Positions 16,601 to 25,993 of a stretch of DNA of 64,000 bases are shown here, piece by piece; position 1 is the stretch's first letter, and the number at the start of each line of letters is the position of its first letter. The stretch is from an uncultured Treponema sp. (GTDB lineage: Bacteria; Spirochaetota; Spirochaetia; Treponematales; Treponemataceae). Where the stretch lies: assembly GCA_947167745.1 (NCBI GenBank), contig CAMVJE010000007.1:1-64000 (forward strand), read 5' to 3'. The position numbers and the translations under genes were made by a program. A model generated the notes under the pieces. That model was not told the origin of the DNA. It worked only from the letters and a program-made list of their open reading frames with translations, and made no database searches.

Positions 16601-17763
16601 TGGGAATCTTCAAAAATAAAAAAGAAGGCGGTTTGATGGATGTCATCCGCTGTGATGAAAAAGATTATTTGATTTGGAAATGGCGACCTGATGCTGACGG
16701 AGCGGAAAATCTTTCCAAAAAAGAAAATGCGATCCGCTACGGTTCCTCTTTACGCGTAAAAGATGGTGAGGTTGCTGTTTTCGTTTATGCACAAAAAGAC
16801 GGAAAAATGCAGGATTTTATTGAAGGCCCCTTTGACGATACGATTAAGACTGCGAATTTTCCGGTTCTTTCTTCGATTGTAGGTCTTGCTTTCGGCGGAT
16901 CATCCCCTTTTCAGGCAGAAATTTACTTCATCAACCTTGCAAAAATAAATCAAGTTCAGTTCGGAGTTCCGTACTTTGATGTGGCAGACCCGCGATTTAT
17001 GGATTTCGCAGTTCCTGTCGCAGTCCGAGGGGTGATTAACTTCAAGATTACCGATTACAAAGAATTTATAAAACTTCACAGGCTTGTTGAATTCAATCTT
17101 CAAGATTTTCAGACTCAGATTCGCTCCGCAGTCAAAAGATATGTAAAAGAACTTGTTACAAATATTCCGAGCGAAAAAGGGCTTCCTGTGATTCAGCTTG
17201 AACGAAAAATCCGCGAGATTAACGAAGGCGTAAACCAGCTTGTAAAACCACGGTTTCAAAATGATTTCGGAGTTAGCGTAACTGAAGTTGATATTTCAGA
17301 AATTGAGATTGATAAAACAAGCGACGGCTATCAAAAACTCATGACCGTTACACAAAACGTAACTATGCAGACCACTTTAGCTCAGGCAGCTGTAAACATC
17401 AAACAGATGCAGGACATGCAGAGAGTTCAAATCGAAGAAATGCAGCGCGCTCAGAGATTACAGACTGAAAGCGCAAATATTTCGGCTCATCAGCTTAATC
17501 AGCAGACAGCGGTTGGAATTGCAAATGCAGAAGCATTCGGCAAAATGGGCGCGAACGGTGGCGGACAAATAAATATCGCAGGAAACGGATTCAACCCAGC
17601 CGGAATGATGGTCGGACTTTCGCTCGGAACTGTAATCGGTCAGAATATGGCAGGAATGATGAGCGGAATTCTTGGAGGAGCAGCGGCAGAAAACAAAGTT
17701 CCGCAAAGTCAGCAGACACAGACTTCTGAACCACCAGTTAAACCTGAACAGCCGGAAAAATAA
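16600..17763 (+). CDS. SPFH/Band-7 domain protein (YdjI / virion-core-protein-like)
   Basis: 387 aa from ATG 16600, which overlaps the previous stop (TAATG). An upstream in-frame ATG at 16537 lies inside the preceding gene. Residues about 20-260 form the SPFH domain (GEVAVFVYAQKDGKMQDFIEGP, PVAVRGVINFKITDYKEF, FGVSVTEVDISEIEID). A Gln-rich helical region (MQDMQRVQIEEMQRAQR) and a Gly/Met-rich tail follow. This subgroup is annotated as virion core protein family. Such proteins oligomerise on membranes as scaffolds; here it likely assembles with the zinc-ribbon protein upstream and the small membrane protein downstream. Confidence 0.9.
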   Translation: MGIFKNKKEGGLMDVIRCDEKDYLIWKWRPDADGAENLSKKENAIRYGSSLRVKDGEVAVFVYAQKDGKMQDFIEGPFDDTIKTANFPVLSSIVGLAFGGSSPFQAEIYFINLAKINQVQFGVPYFDVADPRFMDFAVPVAVRGVINFKITDYKEFIKLHRLVEFNLQDFQTQIRSAVKRYVKELVTNIPSEKGLPVIQLERKIREINEGVNQLVKPRFQNDFGVSVTEVDISEIEIDKTSDGYQKLMTVTQNVTMQTTLAQAAVNIKQMQDMQRVQIEEMQRAQRLQTESANISAHQLNQQTAVGIANAEAFGKMGANGGGQINIAGNGFNPAGMMVGLSLGTVIGQNMAGMMSGILGGAAAENKVPQSQQTQTSEPPVKPEQPEK

Positions 17764-17783
17764 AACTTGTATAGAGGTGTCAG

Positions 17784-18107
17784 ATGAAAATCAACTATTT
17801 TTTACTTTTTATAGCATTTGCAATTTCAGCCCTGATCGGCTACGGCTTTTGGGCAGGAACAGAAAATCTTTATCTCGTAATTGGCTCAACTTTTGTGTCG
17901 TTTATAACGCTTTCTGGAATTCTTGCAGTTTCTTTCGGTCGGGGAAGCGGCAATCTAAAAGCTCTTTCAGTGTGCTTTTTTGCATTCAGTCTTATCGAAC
18001 ATCTGATTTTCGCATTTGCCGGATACCGACAAGCACCATATATAATCATCACAGGAATTTTGATTCTGGTGTACGCGATGATTTTTTACCTCGTCGCAAA
18101 AAATTAG
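17784..18107 (+). CDS. Small four-helix membrane protein of the SPFH operon
   Basis: 107 aa with four predicted membrane helices (about residues 4-24, 28-50, 58-80 and 85-104). AGAGGTG lies upstream of the start, 20 bp after the SPFH stop. Not recognised. Position and direction make it the third gene of the zinc-ribbon/SPFH operon. It ends 36 bp before the third purL fragment, so it closes accessory block B. Confidence 0.7.
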   Translation: MKINYFLLFIAFAISALIGYGFWAGTENLYLVIGSTFVSFITLSGILAVSFGRGSGNLKALSVCFFAFSLIEHLIFAFAGYRQAPYIIITGILILVYAMIFYLVAKN

Positions 18108-18143
18108 GATAAAGCCTGTTCCTAAAAAGTGGTCAGCCCCAGA

Positions 18144-18654
18144 TGCCACCGATACAAGTCGCCGCACCGCCGAAAGGCTCGATTTCTGTAGGATGATTGT
18201 GTGTTTCGTTTTTGAACTGCAAGAGCCACTGCTCGGTTTCTTCTTTGCCCTCTGGGAGAGGCTTGTCCTTTCGTTTCGCATAGATATCAGTGTGCATTGC
18301 CTTGTAATTTTTGAGGGATTCCTTAAACCTCAAATGGCAGTGGTCGCTCCAGTAAGTGTCGAGGACTCGGATTTCAGTCTCGGTCGGGTCGCGCCCCACT
18401 TACTTGAAGTAATCCTGCAAGAACTGAATGTCAGCTAAGTCCATCGCCAAGCCCATTTTCTCGCGGTAAGAGTCGAGTTCCTTTTTATTGAAGCCGATGA
18501 AACCAGTGACGGTCGGAATGTCAGCGGGGTCGGTTTCAAGCTCCGTGTAGACGACAGAATCGCTCTGCGGCTCAGAGAAAATCCGCGTAGCCGCCCCCTT
18601 CGACACATCTTCGCTCTGGAAGCCGTCTTTGCGCTCTACATAAATACGAAACAT
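18144..18654 (-). pseudogene. Third, internally deleted copy of the purL 5' region
   Basis: Starts at ATG 18652-18654 with MFRIYVERKDGFQSE and reads into purL codons as far as EIEPFGGAATCIGG. Compared with the intact gene it has lost about five internal pieces: after QSE, between ELETDP and ADIPTV, after SDHC, after KDKPL, plus a stop after LQDYFK with a frame change. Many base substitutions show that it is older than copy 2. It shares with copy 2 the junction TTCGACACATCTTCGCTCT and the upstream word TTTATTGGAAGATAA, which the intact gene lacks. It is not translatable as PurL. Confidence 0.9.
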
Positions 18655-18757
18655 TTTTATATTGCAGTGATTTGCAGACTTTATTGGAAGATAAAAATAT
18701 TTAGTGGAGTTTATTCAAATCTGTCTGTATAATACTTATATTTCGGGAGTTTTATTT

Positions 18758-21223
18758 ATGAAAAAGAACACTATTGCTTTTTTAACCCGTTCGCTTGTTG
18801 ATAACACGGGAAGATGTATGTGGCAGGGGCTTTTGTCTGCTTGCGAAAAAAAAGGCGTTCCAATCATTACTTTCCGGGGACCTCTTTTGAATTCCGGTGC
18901 CGGGTCGATAATATATCATCTTATCGATGACAATACTTTCAGCGGTTTAGTTTCCTGGGCTTCTTCGGATGTAACGGATGATGTAATAGATTTTTATAAA
19001 AAATTCAGTCAGACAAAACTTGTTTGTATGACTTTTAAGGTTCCTGCTAAGCCGGTTATATATGCTGACTGCAAAACGGGAATGATGGAACTTATGGATC
19101 ATCTTATAGAAGTTCATCATTTTGAAAAAATAGCCTTTGTCCGGGGACCAGTGGCACATAGTTACGCAAAGGAAAGATTCGAAGGTTATCAGGAGTCTCT
19201 TAAAAATCACAATATTAATATAGATGAAAAGTTGATTTCTGAGCCTGTTGGATGGGGGCTTGGGGACGGCGAAAAGGCTGTCAAAGCTTTCATGGATAAA
19301 GGTCTTAGAATCGGTCAGGACATTCAGGCTATTGTTTGCGTCGGAGATAATGTTGCCATCGGTGCTCAGGAATATATCATTCAGCAGGGGTATTCCGTTC
19401 CTTACGATGTTGCGGTCTGCGGTTTTAATGGAACCAATGATGCGGCCTGGTGTAATCCTCCAATCACTTCCGTCGAGATGCCATTTTTTGGAATTGGTGA
19501 AAGATCATTTGACACTCTTAATGCGATGCTGGAAGACCGGGAATTTCCTCTGGAATATCGTTACCAGACAAAGCTACGCCTGGGAGAGTCTTGTGGCTGC
19601 AAGTCAAATACTGTATTAAATGCCGTGGTAGAAGTTGCAGAAGAAGATGGAGGGCAATACGCTGCCAGGAAGTTATTTTTCAGAAAAAAGGAAAGTCCTT
19701 CAATTCGAGAGAAATCAAAGCAGAAAATTTCTGAAACGCTCTCTTCAAGGGAATGGCAGGATTCAAGCTGTCATAAAATTTTGGACTATGTAAAAAATGA
19801 AAGGGAAACAAACGCACAAATAATTGAATTTTTCAGTAAAAATCTTACCAGATTGATTTCTGCTTATACTGATTCACTGCTTGCCCTTCAAAGTCAAGAT
19901 TCTTCTTTTATTTTGGATTTTACGAAGACACTGAACGCTTTTCTTAAAATTTCAACTGAATTTTCTTTCTGGCAGAATTTTATTTCTATCCTGAAAAAGC
20001 AGGTAGGAGAAATCATTGCCAAGTCGTATTATAATCATATTTCTGAAAATTTGTTCCAGCAGTGCCGGGTTTTGATACATGAATATGATGTCCGGGGGCA
20101 GAAACAGCGCTCCCTCATGGAACTTCGTTATGAAACAGAACTTCGCAATACCAGTGCAGAACTTCTTTCCAGTTATGAAATCCCGGTTCTGATGAATATT
20201 CTGGAAAAATCCCTGAAAAAACTTAAAATTCCGGGAGTATATGTCATTCTTTACGAAGATTGCAAATTCACGCAGGAAAATCTTGAAATTCCTGAAAAAA
20301 GCCGGCTGATTATGGCTATGCATGATGAGAAGAGAATTAGCCTTGCAGAAGATGGAGTTCTGTTTAAAACAAAAGACATTATTCCTGACCACTATTTACC
20401 AGATTCGGCATATTATTCTCTGATTGTAGAGTCACTGCATTTTCAGGATAAATTCATCGGCTATATGGTATTTCAGGAAGGACCTCAAACAGGTGCTCCG
20501 TATGACGCCTTGCGCGATCAACTTTCAAGTTCTTTGTACGGGGCCATTATTTTAAAAGAGCGTAACAAAAGCAAGGAGCGGATTGAAAGTGTAATGCACA
20601 GTATGTCTGATAAGGCTGATTCCATTTCCTCTTCTTCAAAACAGATTTCTGACAATATTTCTTCCATTTCGAATTCCATGACTGGCTTTACTGGAAATAT
20701 TAAGAATATTTCAGAAAACATTGAGACCGTTGCAGAAACTGTAAACAAAGCTACCCAAATGATGGGAGAAGCAAAAGTCGCCATTGTAAATCTTGTGGAA
20801 AGCACTAGGGAAATTTCAGCTGCCATCGATTCAATCGGAAATATTGCTGAAACAACGAATGTTCTGGCATTAAACGCTTCAATTGAGGCAAGCCATGCAG
20901 GCGAAGCCGGAAAGGGATTCAGTGTTGTTGCTAAAGAAGTAAAGGGTCTTGCCGCTCAGACTGTAGACGCTACTGAGAAGATTCAGGAACTTATGCGCAT
21001 GAACAGCAATAATACAAACAACACGGATAAAATCATCAGTGCAACCGAAAATTCAATCAGGAGTATCAATGAATTATCCGAAAAAATCCGGGAATCAATA
21101 AACAATCAGGTTAACGCTTCTTCAGAAATTTCTTCCCAGATTTACAGTGCAAATTCTAGTGTTGCGGGCATATCGTCTGCTATAGAAGAACTTGCTGGTT
21201 TGGGAGACAGTTTTAAGGGATAA
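18758..21223 (+). CDS. Soluble methyl-accepting chemotaxis-type protein with LacI-like ligand-binding domain
   Basis: 821 aa from ATG 18758 (CGGGAG upstream; an earlier in-frame ATG at 18704 has none). Residues about 1-290 are a periplasmic-binding/LacI-type sugar-binding fold ([46 protein letters not shown]). A helical and GAF-like middle follows. Residues about 620-820 are an MCP signalling domain with a recognisable hairpin tip ([24 protein letters not shown]). There is no membrane segment, so it should sense a cytoplasmic ligand and signal to CheA/CheW. It starts beside purL copy 3. Ligand unknown. Confidence 0.88.
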   Translation: MKKNTIAFLTRSLVDNTGRCMWQGLLSACEKKGVPIITFRGPLLNSGAGSIIYHLIDDNTFSGLVSWASSDVTDDVIDFYKKFSQTKLVCMTFKVPAKPVIYADCKTGMMELMDHLIEVHHFEKIAFVRGPVAHSYAKERFEGYQESLKNHNINIDEKLISEPVGWGLGDGEKAVKAFMDKGLRIGQDIQAIVCVGDNVAIGAQEYIIQQGYSVPYDVAVCGFNGTNDAAWCNPPITSVEMPFFGIGERSFDTLNAMLEDREFPLEYRYQTKLRLGESCGCKSNTVLNAVVEVAEEDGGQYAARKLFFRKKESPSIREKSKQKISETLSSREWQDSSCHKILDYVKNERETNAQIIEFFSKNLTRLISAYTDSLLALQSQDSSFILDFTKTLNAFLKISTEFSFWQNFISILKKQVGEIIAKSYYNHISENLFQQCRVLIHEYDVRGQKQRSLMELRYETELRNTSAELLSSYEIPVLMNILEKSLKKLKIPGVYVILYEDCKFTQENLEIPEKSRLIMAMHDEKRISLAEDGVLFKTKDIIPDHYLPDSAYYSLIVESLHFQDKFIGYMVFQEGPQTGAPYDALRDQLSSSLYGAIILKERNKSKERIESVMHSMSDKADSISSSSKQISDNISSISNSMTGFTGNIKNISENIETVAETVNKATQMMGEAKVAIVNLVESTREISAAIDSIGNIAETTNVLALNASIEASHAGEAGKGFSVVAKEVKGLAAQTVDATEKIQELMRMNSNNTNNTDKIISATENSIRSINELSEKIRESINNQVNASSEISSQIYSANSSVAGISSAIEELAGLGDSFKG

Positions 21224-21259
21224 AAACAATGCAGCAATATTTCGCAATCTGAAAAGGAT

Positions 21260-21288
21260 TTGTAAACCTGCATAAAATTTTGTATAAT
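21260..21288 (+). promoter_or_regulatory. Likely promoter of hisG
   Basis: TTGTAA (21260-21265) and TATAAT (21283-21288) are separated by 17 bp, about 35 bp before the hisG start, with AAAAGGACC as ribosome site. Confidence 0.6.
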
Positions 21289-21320
21289 CTTAAGAAAGAA
21301 TCTAAAAAGGACCTGTTTTT

Positions 21321-22193
21321 ATGGAAAAATTACGAATATTGTTGGCAAAAGGCCGAATTTACGAGTCTGTCTACGAACTTTTGAGCGATGTGGGCATTTC
21401 CCTTAAACTTGCTGACCGCACATACTTTCCTACAACCAATCAGGACGATTTGGCTTTTCAGGTTGTAAAACCACAGATTGCAAGCGCATTGCTCGCTTCA
21501 AACAAGGCTGACGTCGGCTTTTCCGGCAAAGACTGGGTTTACGAGAACGGCGTTCAGGATCAGGTTGAGGAAATCATGGACTTGGGCTTTGACCCGGTTC
21601 GTATTGTAGCTGCTATCCCGAACACTGTTGATTTTGACAAGCTTCTTAAAGGCAAAGTTACAATCGCAACTGAATATCAGACCTTGAGCAAAAAATGGGT
21701 CGAAGAAAAGAAAGTCGATGGTACGATTTTCCGCACATGGGGCACATCAGAAGGCTTCGTTCAGGACAACGAGGACTCACTTGCTCAGATTTTGATTGAC
21801 AACACTTCGACAGGTTCAAGCCTCCGCGCAAACAACCTCAAAATCGTCGATACTCTCATGACTTCTTCAACAAGAATGTACGCATCAAAAGAGGCTCTCA
21901 AAGATCCTGCCAAAAAGCAGAAAATCATGGAGCTTAAAATGCTCTTCGAGTCTGTTTTGAACGCCCGTGGCCGGGTAATGCTCGAAATGAATGTCGCAAA
22001 AGACAAGTTCGACAATCTTATCAAGGCTCTTCCGTCAATGAAAAGCCCCACAGTCAGCCCCCTCTTCGGTGACGACGGCTACGCAGTAAAAATCGCAGTC
22101 AAAAAAAGCGAAGTCCCAACCCTGCTTCCAAAATTGCAGTCTCTTGGTGCCACAGACATCCTGGAATACGCACTGCGTAAGGTTGTGAGATAA
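21321..22193 (+). CDS. hisG: ATP phosphoribosyltransferase (long form)
   Basis: First step of histidine synthesis: ATP + PRPP to phosphoribosyl-ATP. 290 aa, the long HisG type with its own C-terminal regulatory domain (about 215-290, SPTVSPLFGDDGYAVKIAV). The catalytic domain begins LRILLAKGRIYESVYELL, and the phosphate loop region (LAQILIDNTSTGSSLRANNL) is typical. It is followed by hisB after a 138-bp gap with palindromes; hisD lies 22 kb away, so the pathway genes are scattered. Confidence 0.92.
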   Translation: MEKLRILLAKGRIYESVYELLSDVGISLKLADRTYFPTTNQDDLAFQVVKPQIASALLASNKADVGFSGKDWVYENGVQDQVEEIMDLGFDPVRIVAAIPNTVDFDKLLKGKVTIATEYQTLSKKWVEEKKVDGTIFRTWGTSEGFVQDNEDSLAQILIDNTSTGSSLRANNLKIVDTLMTSSTRMYASKEALKDPAKKQKIMELKMLFESVLNARGRVMLEMNVAKDKFDNLIKALPSMKSPTVSPLFGDDGYAVKIAVKKSEVPTLLPKLQSLGATDILEYALRKVVR

Positions 22194-22232
22194 AAAACTG
22201 AAAACGGAAAGTTGAAGATTGAAAGTTAGGGT

Positions 22233-22311
22233 TGGGGGAAGTCTCCCCCTCGGCTGCAATGGCTCCGCCATTTCCGCCTACCCCCTCTGCGGGAGGTCCC
22301 GCAACGCCCCG
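22233..22311. repeat. Intergenic palindrome array between hisG and hisB
   Basis: Short dyads in series: GGGGGAAGTCTCCCC (22234-22248), AATGGCTCCGCCATT (22258-22272) and GCGGGAGGTCCCGC (22289-22302). Same class as 5911-6062. No gene supported here. Confidence 0.6.
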
Positions 22312-22331
22312 ATATGGCAGGAGAAATTTTT

Positions 22332-22949
22332 ATGGCACGAACGGCTACAATTGAACGAATTACTGGCGAGACTCAGATTTCGCTTACTCTTAATCTTGAC
22401 GGAAGCGGAAAGTGCGATGTGGAAAATCCTATCGGCTTTTTTGATCATTTGCTCCGCTCTTTCTGTAAGCACGGGCTTTTTGACCTTTCAGGCTCTATCA
22501 AGGGTGACTTGAATGTTGACCAGCACCACACAATCGAAGACACCGGCATTGTTCTGGGTATGTGCTTTGCCAAGGCTTTGGGCGATTGTGCCGGCATTTA
22601 CCGAAGCGGCTCTTTTCTTTATCCCATGGACGAAAGCCTGCTCCGTGCGGCGGTTGATTTTGGCGGCCGTCCTTTCCTTGTCTGCAATGCCGAACTAACT
22701 GGAATCCCGCTGGTGAGCGTTCAGAACGGCAAAGAGGGAACTTTCCAGACAGATTGCTTTGACGATTTCTGGAACGGCTTTGTTCAGGCGGCAAAATGTA
22801 ACCTTCATCTGGATACTATACGCGGCCGAAGCGACCACCACAAAATGGAAGGGCTTTTTAAAGCTGCTGCCCGCGCAATCCGAAGTGCAGTCGAAATTGA
22901 TCCCCGCCGCAACGGTGAAGTTCCCAGCACAAAAGGCGTAATTGTATAA
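22332..22949 (+). CDS. hisB: Imidazoleglycerol-phosphate dehydratase
   Basis: 205 aa, converting imidazole glycerol phosphate to imidazole acetol phosphate in histidine synthesis. Start ATG 22332 (MARTATIERITGETQI) has AGGAG 9 bases upstream; ATG 22314 lies before the ribosome site. Manganese-binding His motifs are intact: GFFDHLLRSFCKHG, DQHHTIEDTGI and the C-terminal RSDHHKMEGLFKAAARA. It is monofunctional, without the phosphatase domain found in enterobacterial HisB. Confidence 0.95.
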   Translation: MARTATIERITGETQISLTLNLDGSGKCDVENPIGFFDHLLRSFCKHGLFDLSGSIKGDLNVDQHHTIEDTGIVLGMCFAKALGDCAGIYRSGSFLYPMDESLLRAAVDFGGRPFLVCNAELTGIPLVSVQNGKEGTFQTDCFDDFWNGFVQAAKCNLHLDTIRGRSDHHKMEGLFKAAARAIRSAVEIDPRRNGEVPSTKGVIV

Positions 22950-22966
22950 AACTGAAGGAGATAATT

Positions 22967-23461
22967 ATGGACGGAAAGGAAGAGATTCTTGATTTATTGC
23001 GTGAAAATGCGCGTCTGGCAGTCGAAGACATTTCGGCAATGACAAAAAAATCAGCCGACGAAGTTAAAGCGATTATCAAGTCGCTTGAAGACGAAGGAAT
23101 TATCTTAAAATATGCCGCCATCGTTAACCCTGAAAAAGACATCAACACAAAAGACAAGGTTAGGGCAGAAATCGAAATTCAGTGCCAGCCTGAGCGAGAG
23201 CATGGTTTTGATGCACTTGCCGAGCGAATTTATCGTTTCCCGCAGGTTAAGTCGCTTTATCTGATGAGTGGCGGCTACGATTTAAAGGTCGTGATTGAGG
23301 GAGACGATTTGCGCGAAGTGGCCCTTTTTGTTGCTCAGAAACTTTCAACTCTGGAAGGTGTGCGCTCAACAAAGACTCACTTCCTGCTCAAAACCTACAA
23401 AGAAAACGATGTTCTCTATGTAGAAGACGAAAGTGACCGCCGCGAAGGAGTCATGGCATAA
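22967..23461 (+). CDS. Lrp/AsnC-family transcriptional regulator
   Basis: 164 aa. N-terminal winged HTH (EEILDLLRENARLAVEDISAM, KSLEDEGIILKYAAIVNPE), then a RAM/AsnC ligand-binding domain (FDALAERIYRFPQVKSLYLMSGGYDLKVVIEG). It abuts the aminotransferase gene: stop TAA 23459-23461 and ATG 23462 are adjacent. Pairing of an AsnC-type regulator with a PLP aminotransferase is common in anaerobes, and the regulator probably responds to an amino acid handled by that enzyme. AAGGAG precedes the start. Confidence 0.9.
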   Translation: MDGKEEILDLLRENARLAVEDISAMTKKSADEVKAIIKSLEDEGIILKYAAIVNPEKDINTKDKVRAEIEIQCQPEREHGFDALAERIYRFPQVKSLYLMSGGYDLKVVIEGDDLREVALFVAQKLSTLEGVRSTKTHFLLKTYKENDVLYVEDESDRREGVMA

Positions 23462-24631
23462 ATGAATACACGAGAAGACAGACTTTCAAAGTCAATGCAG
23501 AATATTCCGCCATCGGGCATCCGTAAGTTTTTTGAGATGCTGATTGGCCATGACGATGTTATTTCCCTTTCGGTTGGTGAGCCTGATTTCCCGACTCCAT
23601 GGGTAATCCGCGAGGAAGCCTACTATCATCTCGAAAAAGGCCACACTTCCTACACATCAAACTGGGGTTTAATCGAGCTTCGTGAAGAAATCGCCAAATA
23701 CATGGAGCGCTACCAGCTTTACTACAATCCCAAGAACGAGATTTTGATTACCGTGGGTGCCAGCGAGGGCGTTGACGCGGTTTTGCGGGCGATTTTGAAT
23801 CCCGGAGACGAAATCATCGTCGTTCAGCCATGTTATGTAAACTACACGCCTCTTGCCGAACTTACAGGAGCAAAAGTCGTTCCAATCGACACCAGCGTAA
23901 ACGGATTCTACCCCACGGCAGAGCAGATTGAAAAGGCAATCACTCCAAAAACAAAGTGCGTGATGATGTGTTCTCCGAATAACCCGACTGGCACAATGAT
24001 TCCAAAAGAAGAACTTGAAAAGATTGCAAAAGTCGTAGTCAAAAATCAAATCTGGTGTATTTCTGACGAAATTTACTGTGAGCTTGCTTACGACGGGGCA
24101 GAGCATGTCTCTGTGGGCTCTTTCCCAGAAATGAAGGACTATGCGATTATCCTCAACGGCTTCTCAAAATCATTCGCGATGACAGGCTGGCGAATCGGCT
24201 ACATCGCAGCTCCTAGTGAAGTTCTTGCCCAAATCGTAAAACTCCACGGCTACAACACAATCTGTGCCCCGATTTTCTCTCAGTATGCGGCTGTTGAGGG
24301 CTTGCGCCACGGCTGGAAGGATGTCGAAAAAATGCGCGTGAGCTACCAGCAGAGGCGAAACCTCATGTACAAGGCTTTCTGCGACATGGGACTTGAAGTT
24401 CCAGAGCCGACTGGAGCCTTCTACATGTTCCCCAGCATTAAAAATTTGGGAATCTCAAGCGAAGAATTTGCCACCCAGCTTTTCCAGAAGCACAATGTCG
24501 CTGTTGTTCCGGGCAGTGTCTTTGGTCTTGGGGGCGAAGGTCACATTCGCTGCTGTTATGCGACGGCCGTAGACAAAATGAAGGTTGCACTGGACAGAAT
24601 CAGCGAGTTTGTTGAAGAACTAAAAAAATAA
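23462..24631 (+). CDS. Pyridoxal-phosphate-dependent class I/II aminotransferase
   Basis: 389 aa, fold type I aminotransferase. The PLP lysine sits in NGFSKSFAMTGWRIGY (about residue 238). Other hallmarks are VTVGASEGVDAVLRAI, CSPNNPTGTMIPKEEL and ISDEIYCELAYDG. It is closest in look to aspartate/aromatic aminotransferases encoded with Lrp-type regulators; the exact substrate cannot be read from sequence. It could serve the histidinol-phosphate step, given hisG/hisB upstream, but the usual HisC signature is not obvious. Confidence 0.9.
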   Translation: MNTREDRLSKSMQNIPPSGIRKFFEMLIGHDDVISLSVGEPDFPTPWVIREEAYYHLEKGHTSYTSNWGLIELREEIAKYMERYQLYYNPKNEILITVGASEGVDAVLRAILNPGDEIIVVQPCYVNYTPLAELTGAKVVPIDTSVNGFYPTAEQIEKAITPKTKCVMMCSPNNPTGTMIPKEELEKIAKVVVKNQIWCISDEIYCELAYDGAEHVSVGSFPEMKDYAIILNGFSKSFAMTGWRIGYIAAPSEVLAQIVKLHGYNTICAPIFSQYAAVEGLRHGWKDVEKMRVSYQQRRNLMYKAFCDMGLEVPEPTGAFYMFPSIKNLGISSEEFATQLFQKHNVAVVPGSVFGLGGEGHIRCCYATAVDKMKVALDRISEFVEELKK

Positions 24632-24658
24632 ACATAATATGCCGATAATAGACACAGT

Positions 24659-25990
24659 ATGCAAATTTTAATAGCTGTAGTAATAATTGTAGCATTTGGT
24701 GCAATCATCGTTTCTTTTGCCACCCAAAAAAAGTCTGGGAAACATGGCAGGCAGAAGAGTCGTGCACAGATAATAAAAGAGTCTAGCAGAAAGTTAGCAC
24801 AGGATCCCCACAATGCAGATGCACTTCTTGCTTTGGGAGATTTGTACTATAACGAACGGGCATGGGATAAAGCTTTTCCGATTTATGAAACTCAGATGGG
24901 AATTGCACCTGCTCATCGTGAAATTGATGTTTTTAAGGCTTCATTACGGCAGGGAATTTGTGCAGTAAAGCTGGACAAGATTCAAGAAGCTTTTAAAGGT
25001 TTAAGTGCAGCTGTTCAGATTAATCCTAACGATTTTGAGGTAAATTATTATCTTGGAATTGCCTTCTATAAAAACAACGAATTTGAAAAAGCAGTTCCAA
25101 GGTTTAAGAAAGTTGTTATTGTGAAGCCGGATGCAACAGGAATCAGTTCGCCGCTCGGTCTTTCACTTTATAAAGCAAAGCATTACAAAGAGTCACTCCC
25201 GTATTTAAAGCGTGCTCTTGATGAAAATCCTGAGAATAAAGAAGCACTTTTCGCGATGGCAGATAGCATGAACGAAAGTGGCTACGGCGAAAAGGCAATT
25301 AAAGTCTTTATGCATTTGCGCCCCGATCCAGAATTTGGCGCAAAAGCTTGTCTCGCAGCAGGAATTTTCCACTTGAAAATCGGTGAGGCAGACAAGGCTA
25401 TTCAGGATTTTGAAATCGGCCTCAAGCATCAGAATGCAGCTCCAGAAGTTTCAATCGAGACCCGTTATCGCCTTTCTCTGGCTTATTTCGCCCAGAAAGC
25501 GATTGGAAAGGGAATCACTTTGCTTCAGGACATTATGGCGGTTAATCCTCAATATAAAGATGTTCCTCAGCTGCTTGCCCGATATACAGAATTGAATCAG
25601 AACAAAAACCTGCAGACATATCTGATGGCAAGTTCTAGCGATTTTGTTTCTCTTTGCCGTCGAATCGTTATGAAGTATTATCAGCGCGCACTTGCAAAAA
25701 TTGTTGATATTTCCGTAACGCCCGAAAATGTTGAAATCCTCATGAATATTGAATTTGTTCGCTCTGAAGAAACACATTTGTTCCGTTTCTATCGAACAAC
25801 GGGTGCGGTTGCTGATTTGTATGTCCGTGAATTCCATTCTAAAGTAAGCGAAGTGAAAGCTGACCGCGGAATCTGTATTACGGCAGGCCTGTATAGTGAA
25901 GAAGGCCGCAAATATGCAGAAGGCCGACCCATCGACTTAGTCGACAAGACCGGCCTTATTAAAATATTGAAGAAAGTTGACAGTAACTAA
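24659..25990 (+). CDS. Membrane-anchored TPR-repeat protein
   Basis: 443 aa. An N-terminal membrane segment (ILIAVVIIVAFGAIIVSFA) is followed by a basic stretch. Then come about six tetratricopeptide repeats (residues about 50-320: ADALLALGDLYYNERAWDKA, FEVNYYLGIAFYKNNEFEKA, YKESLPYLKRALDENPENKE). The C-terminal 110 residues form an alpha/beta domain without recognised homology. No ribosome site is evident before ATG 24659. It is likely a scaffold at the inner membrane; function unknown. Confidence 0.85.
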   Translation: MQILIAVVIIVAFGAIIVSFATQKKSGKHGRQKSRAQIIKESSRKLAQDPHNADALLALGDLYYNERAWDKAFPIYETQMGIAPAHREIDVFKASLRQGICAVKLDKIQEAFKGLSAAVQINPNDFEVNYYLGIAFYKNNEFEKAVPRFKKVVIVKPDATGISSPLGLSLYKAKHYKESLPYLKRALDENPENKEALFAMADSMNESGYGEKAIKVFMHLRPDPEFGAKACLAAGIFHLKIGEADKAIQDFEIGLKHQNAAPEVSIETRYRLSLAYFAQKAIGKGITLLQDIMAVNPQYKDVPQLLARYTELNQNKNLQTYLMASSSDFVSLCRRIVMKYYQRALAKIVDISVTPENVEILMNIEFVRSEETHLFRFYRTTGAVADLYVREFHSKVSEVKADRGICITAGLYSEEGRKYAEGRPIDLVDKTGLIKILKKVDSN

Positions 25991-25993
25991 ATT

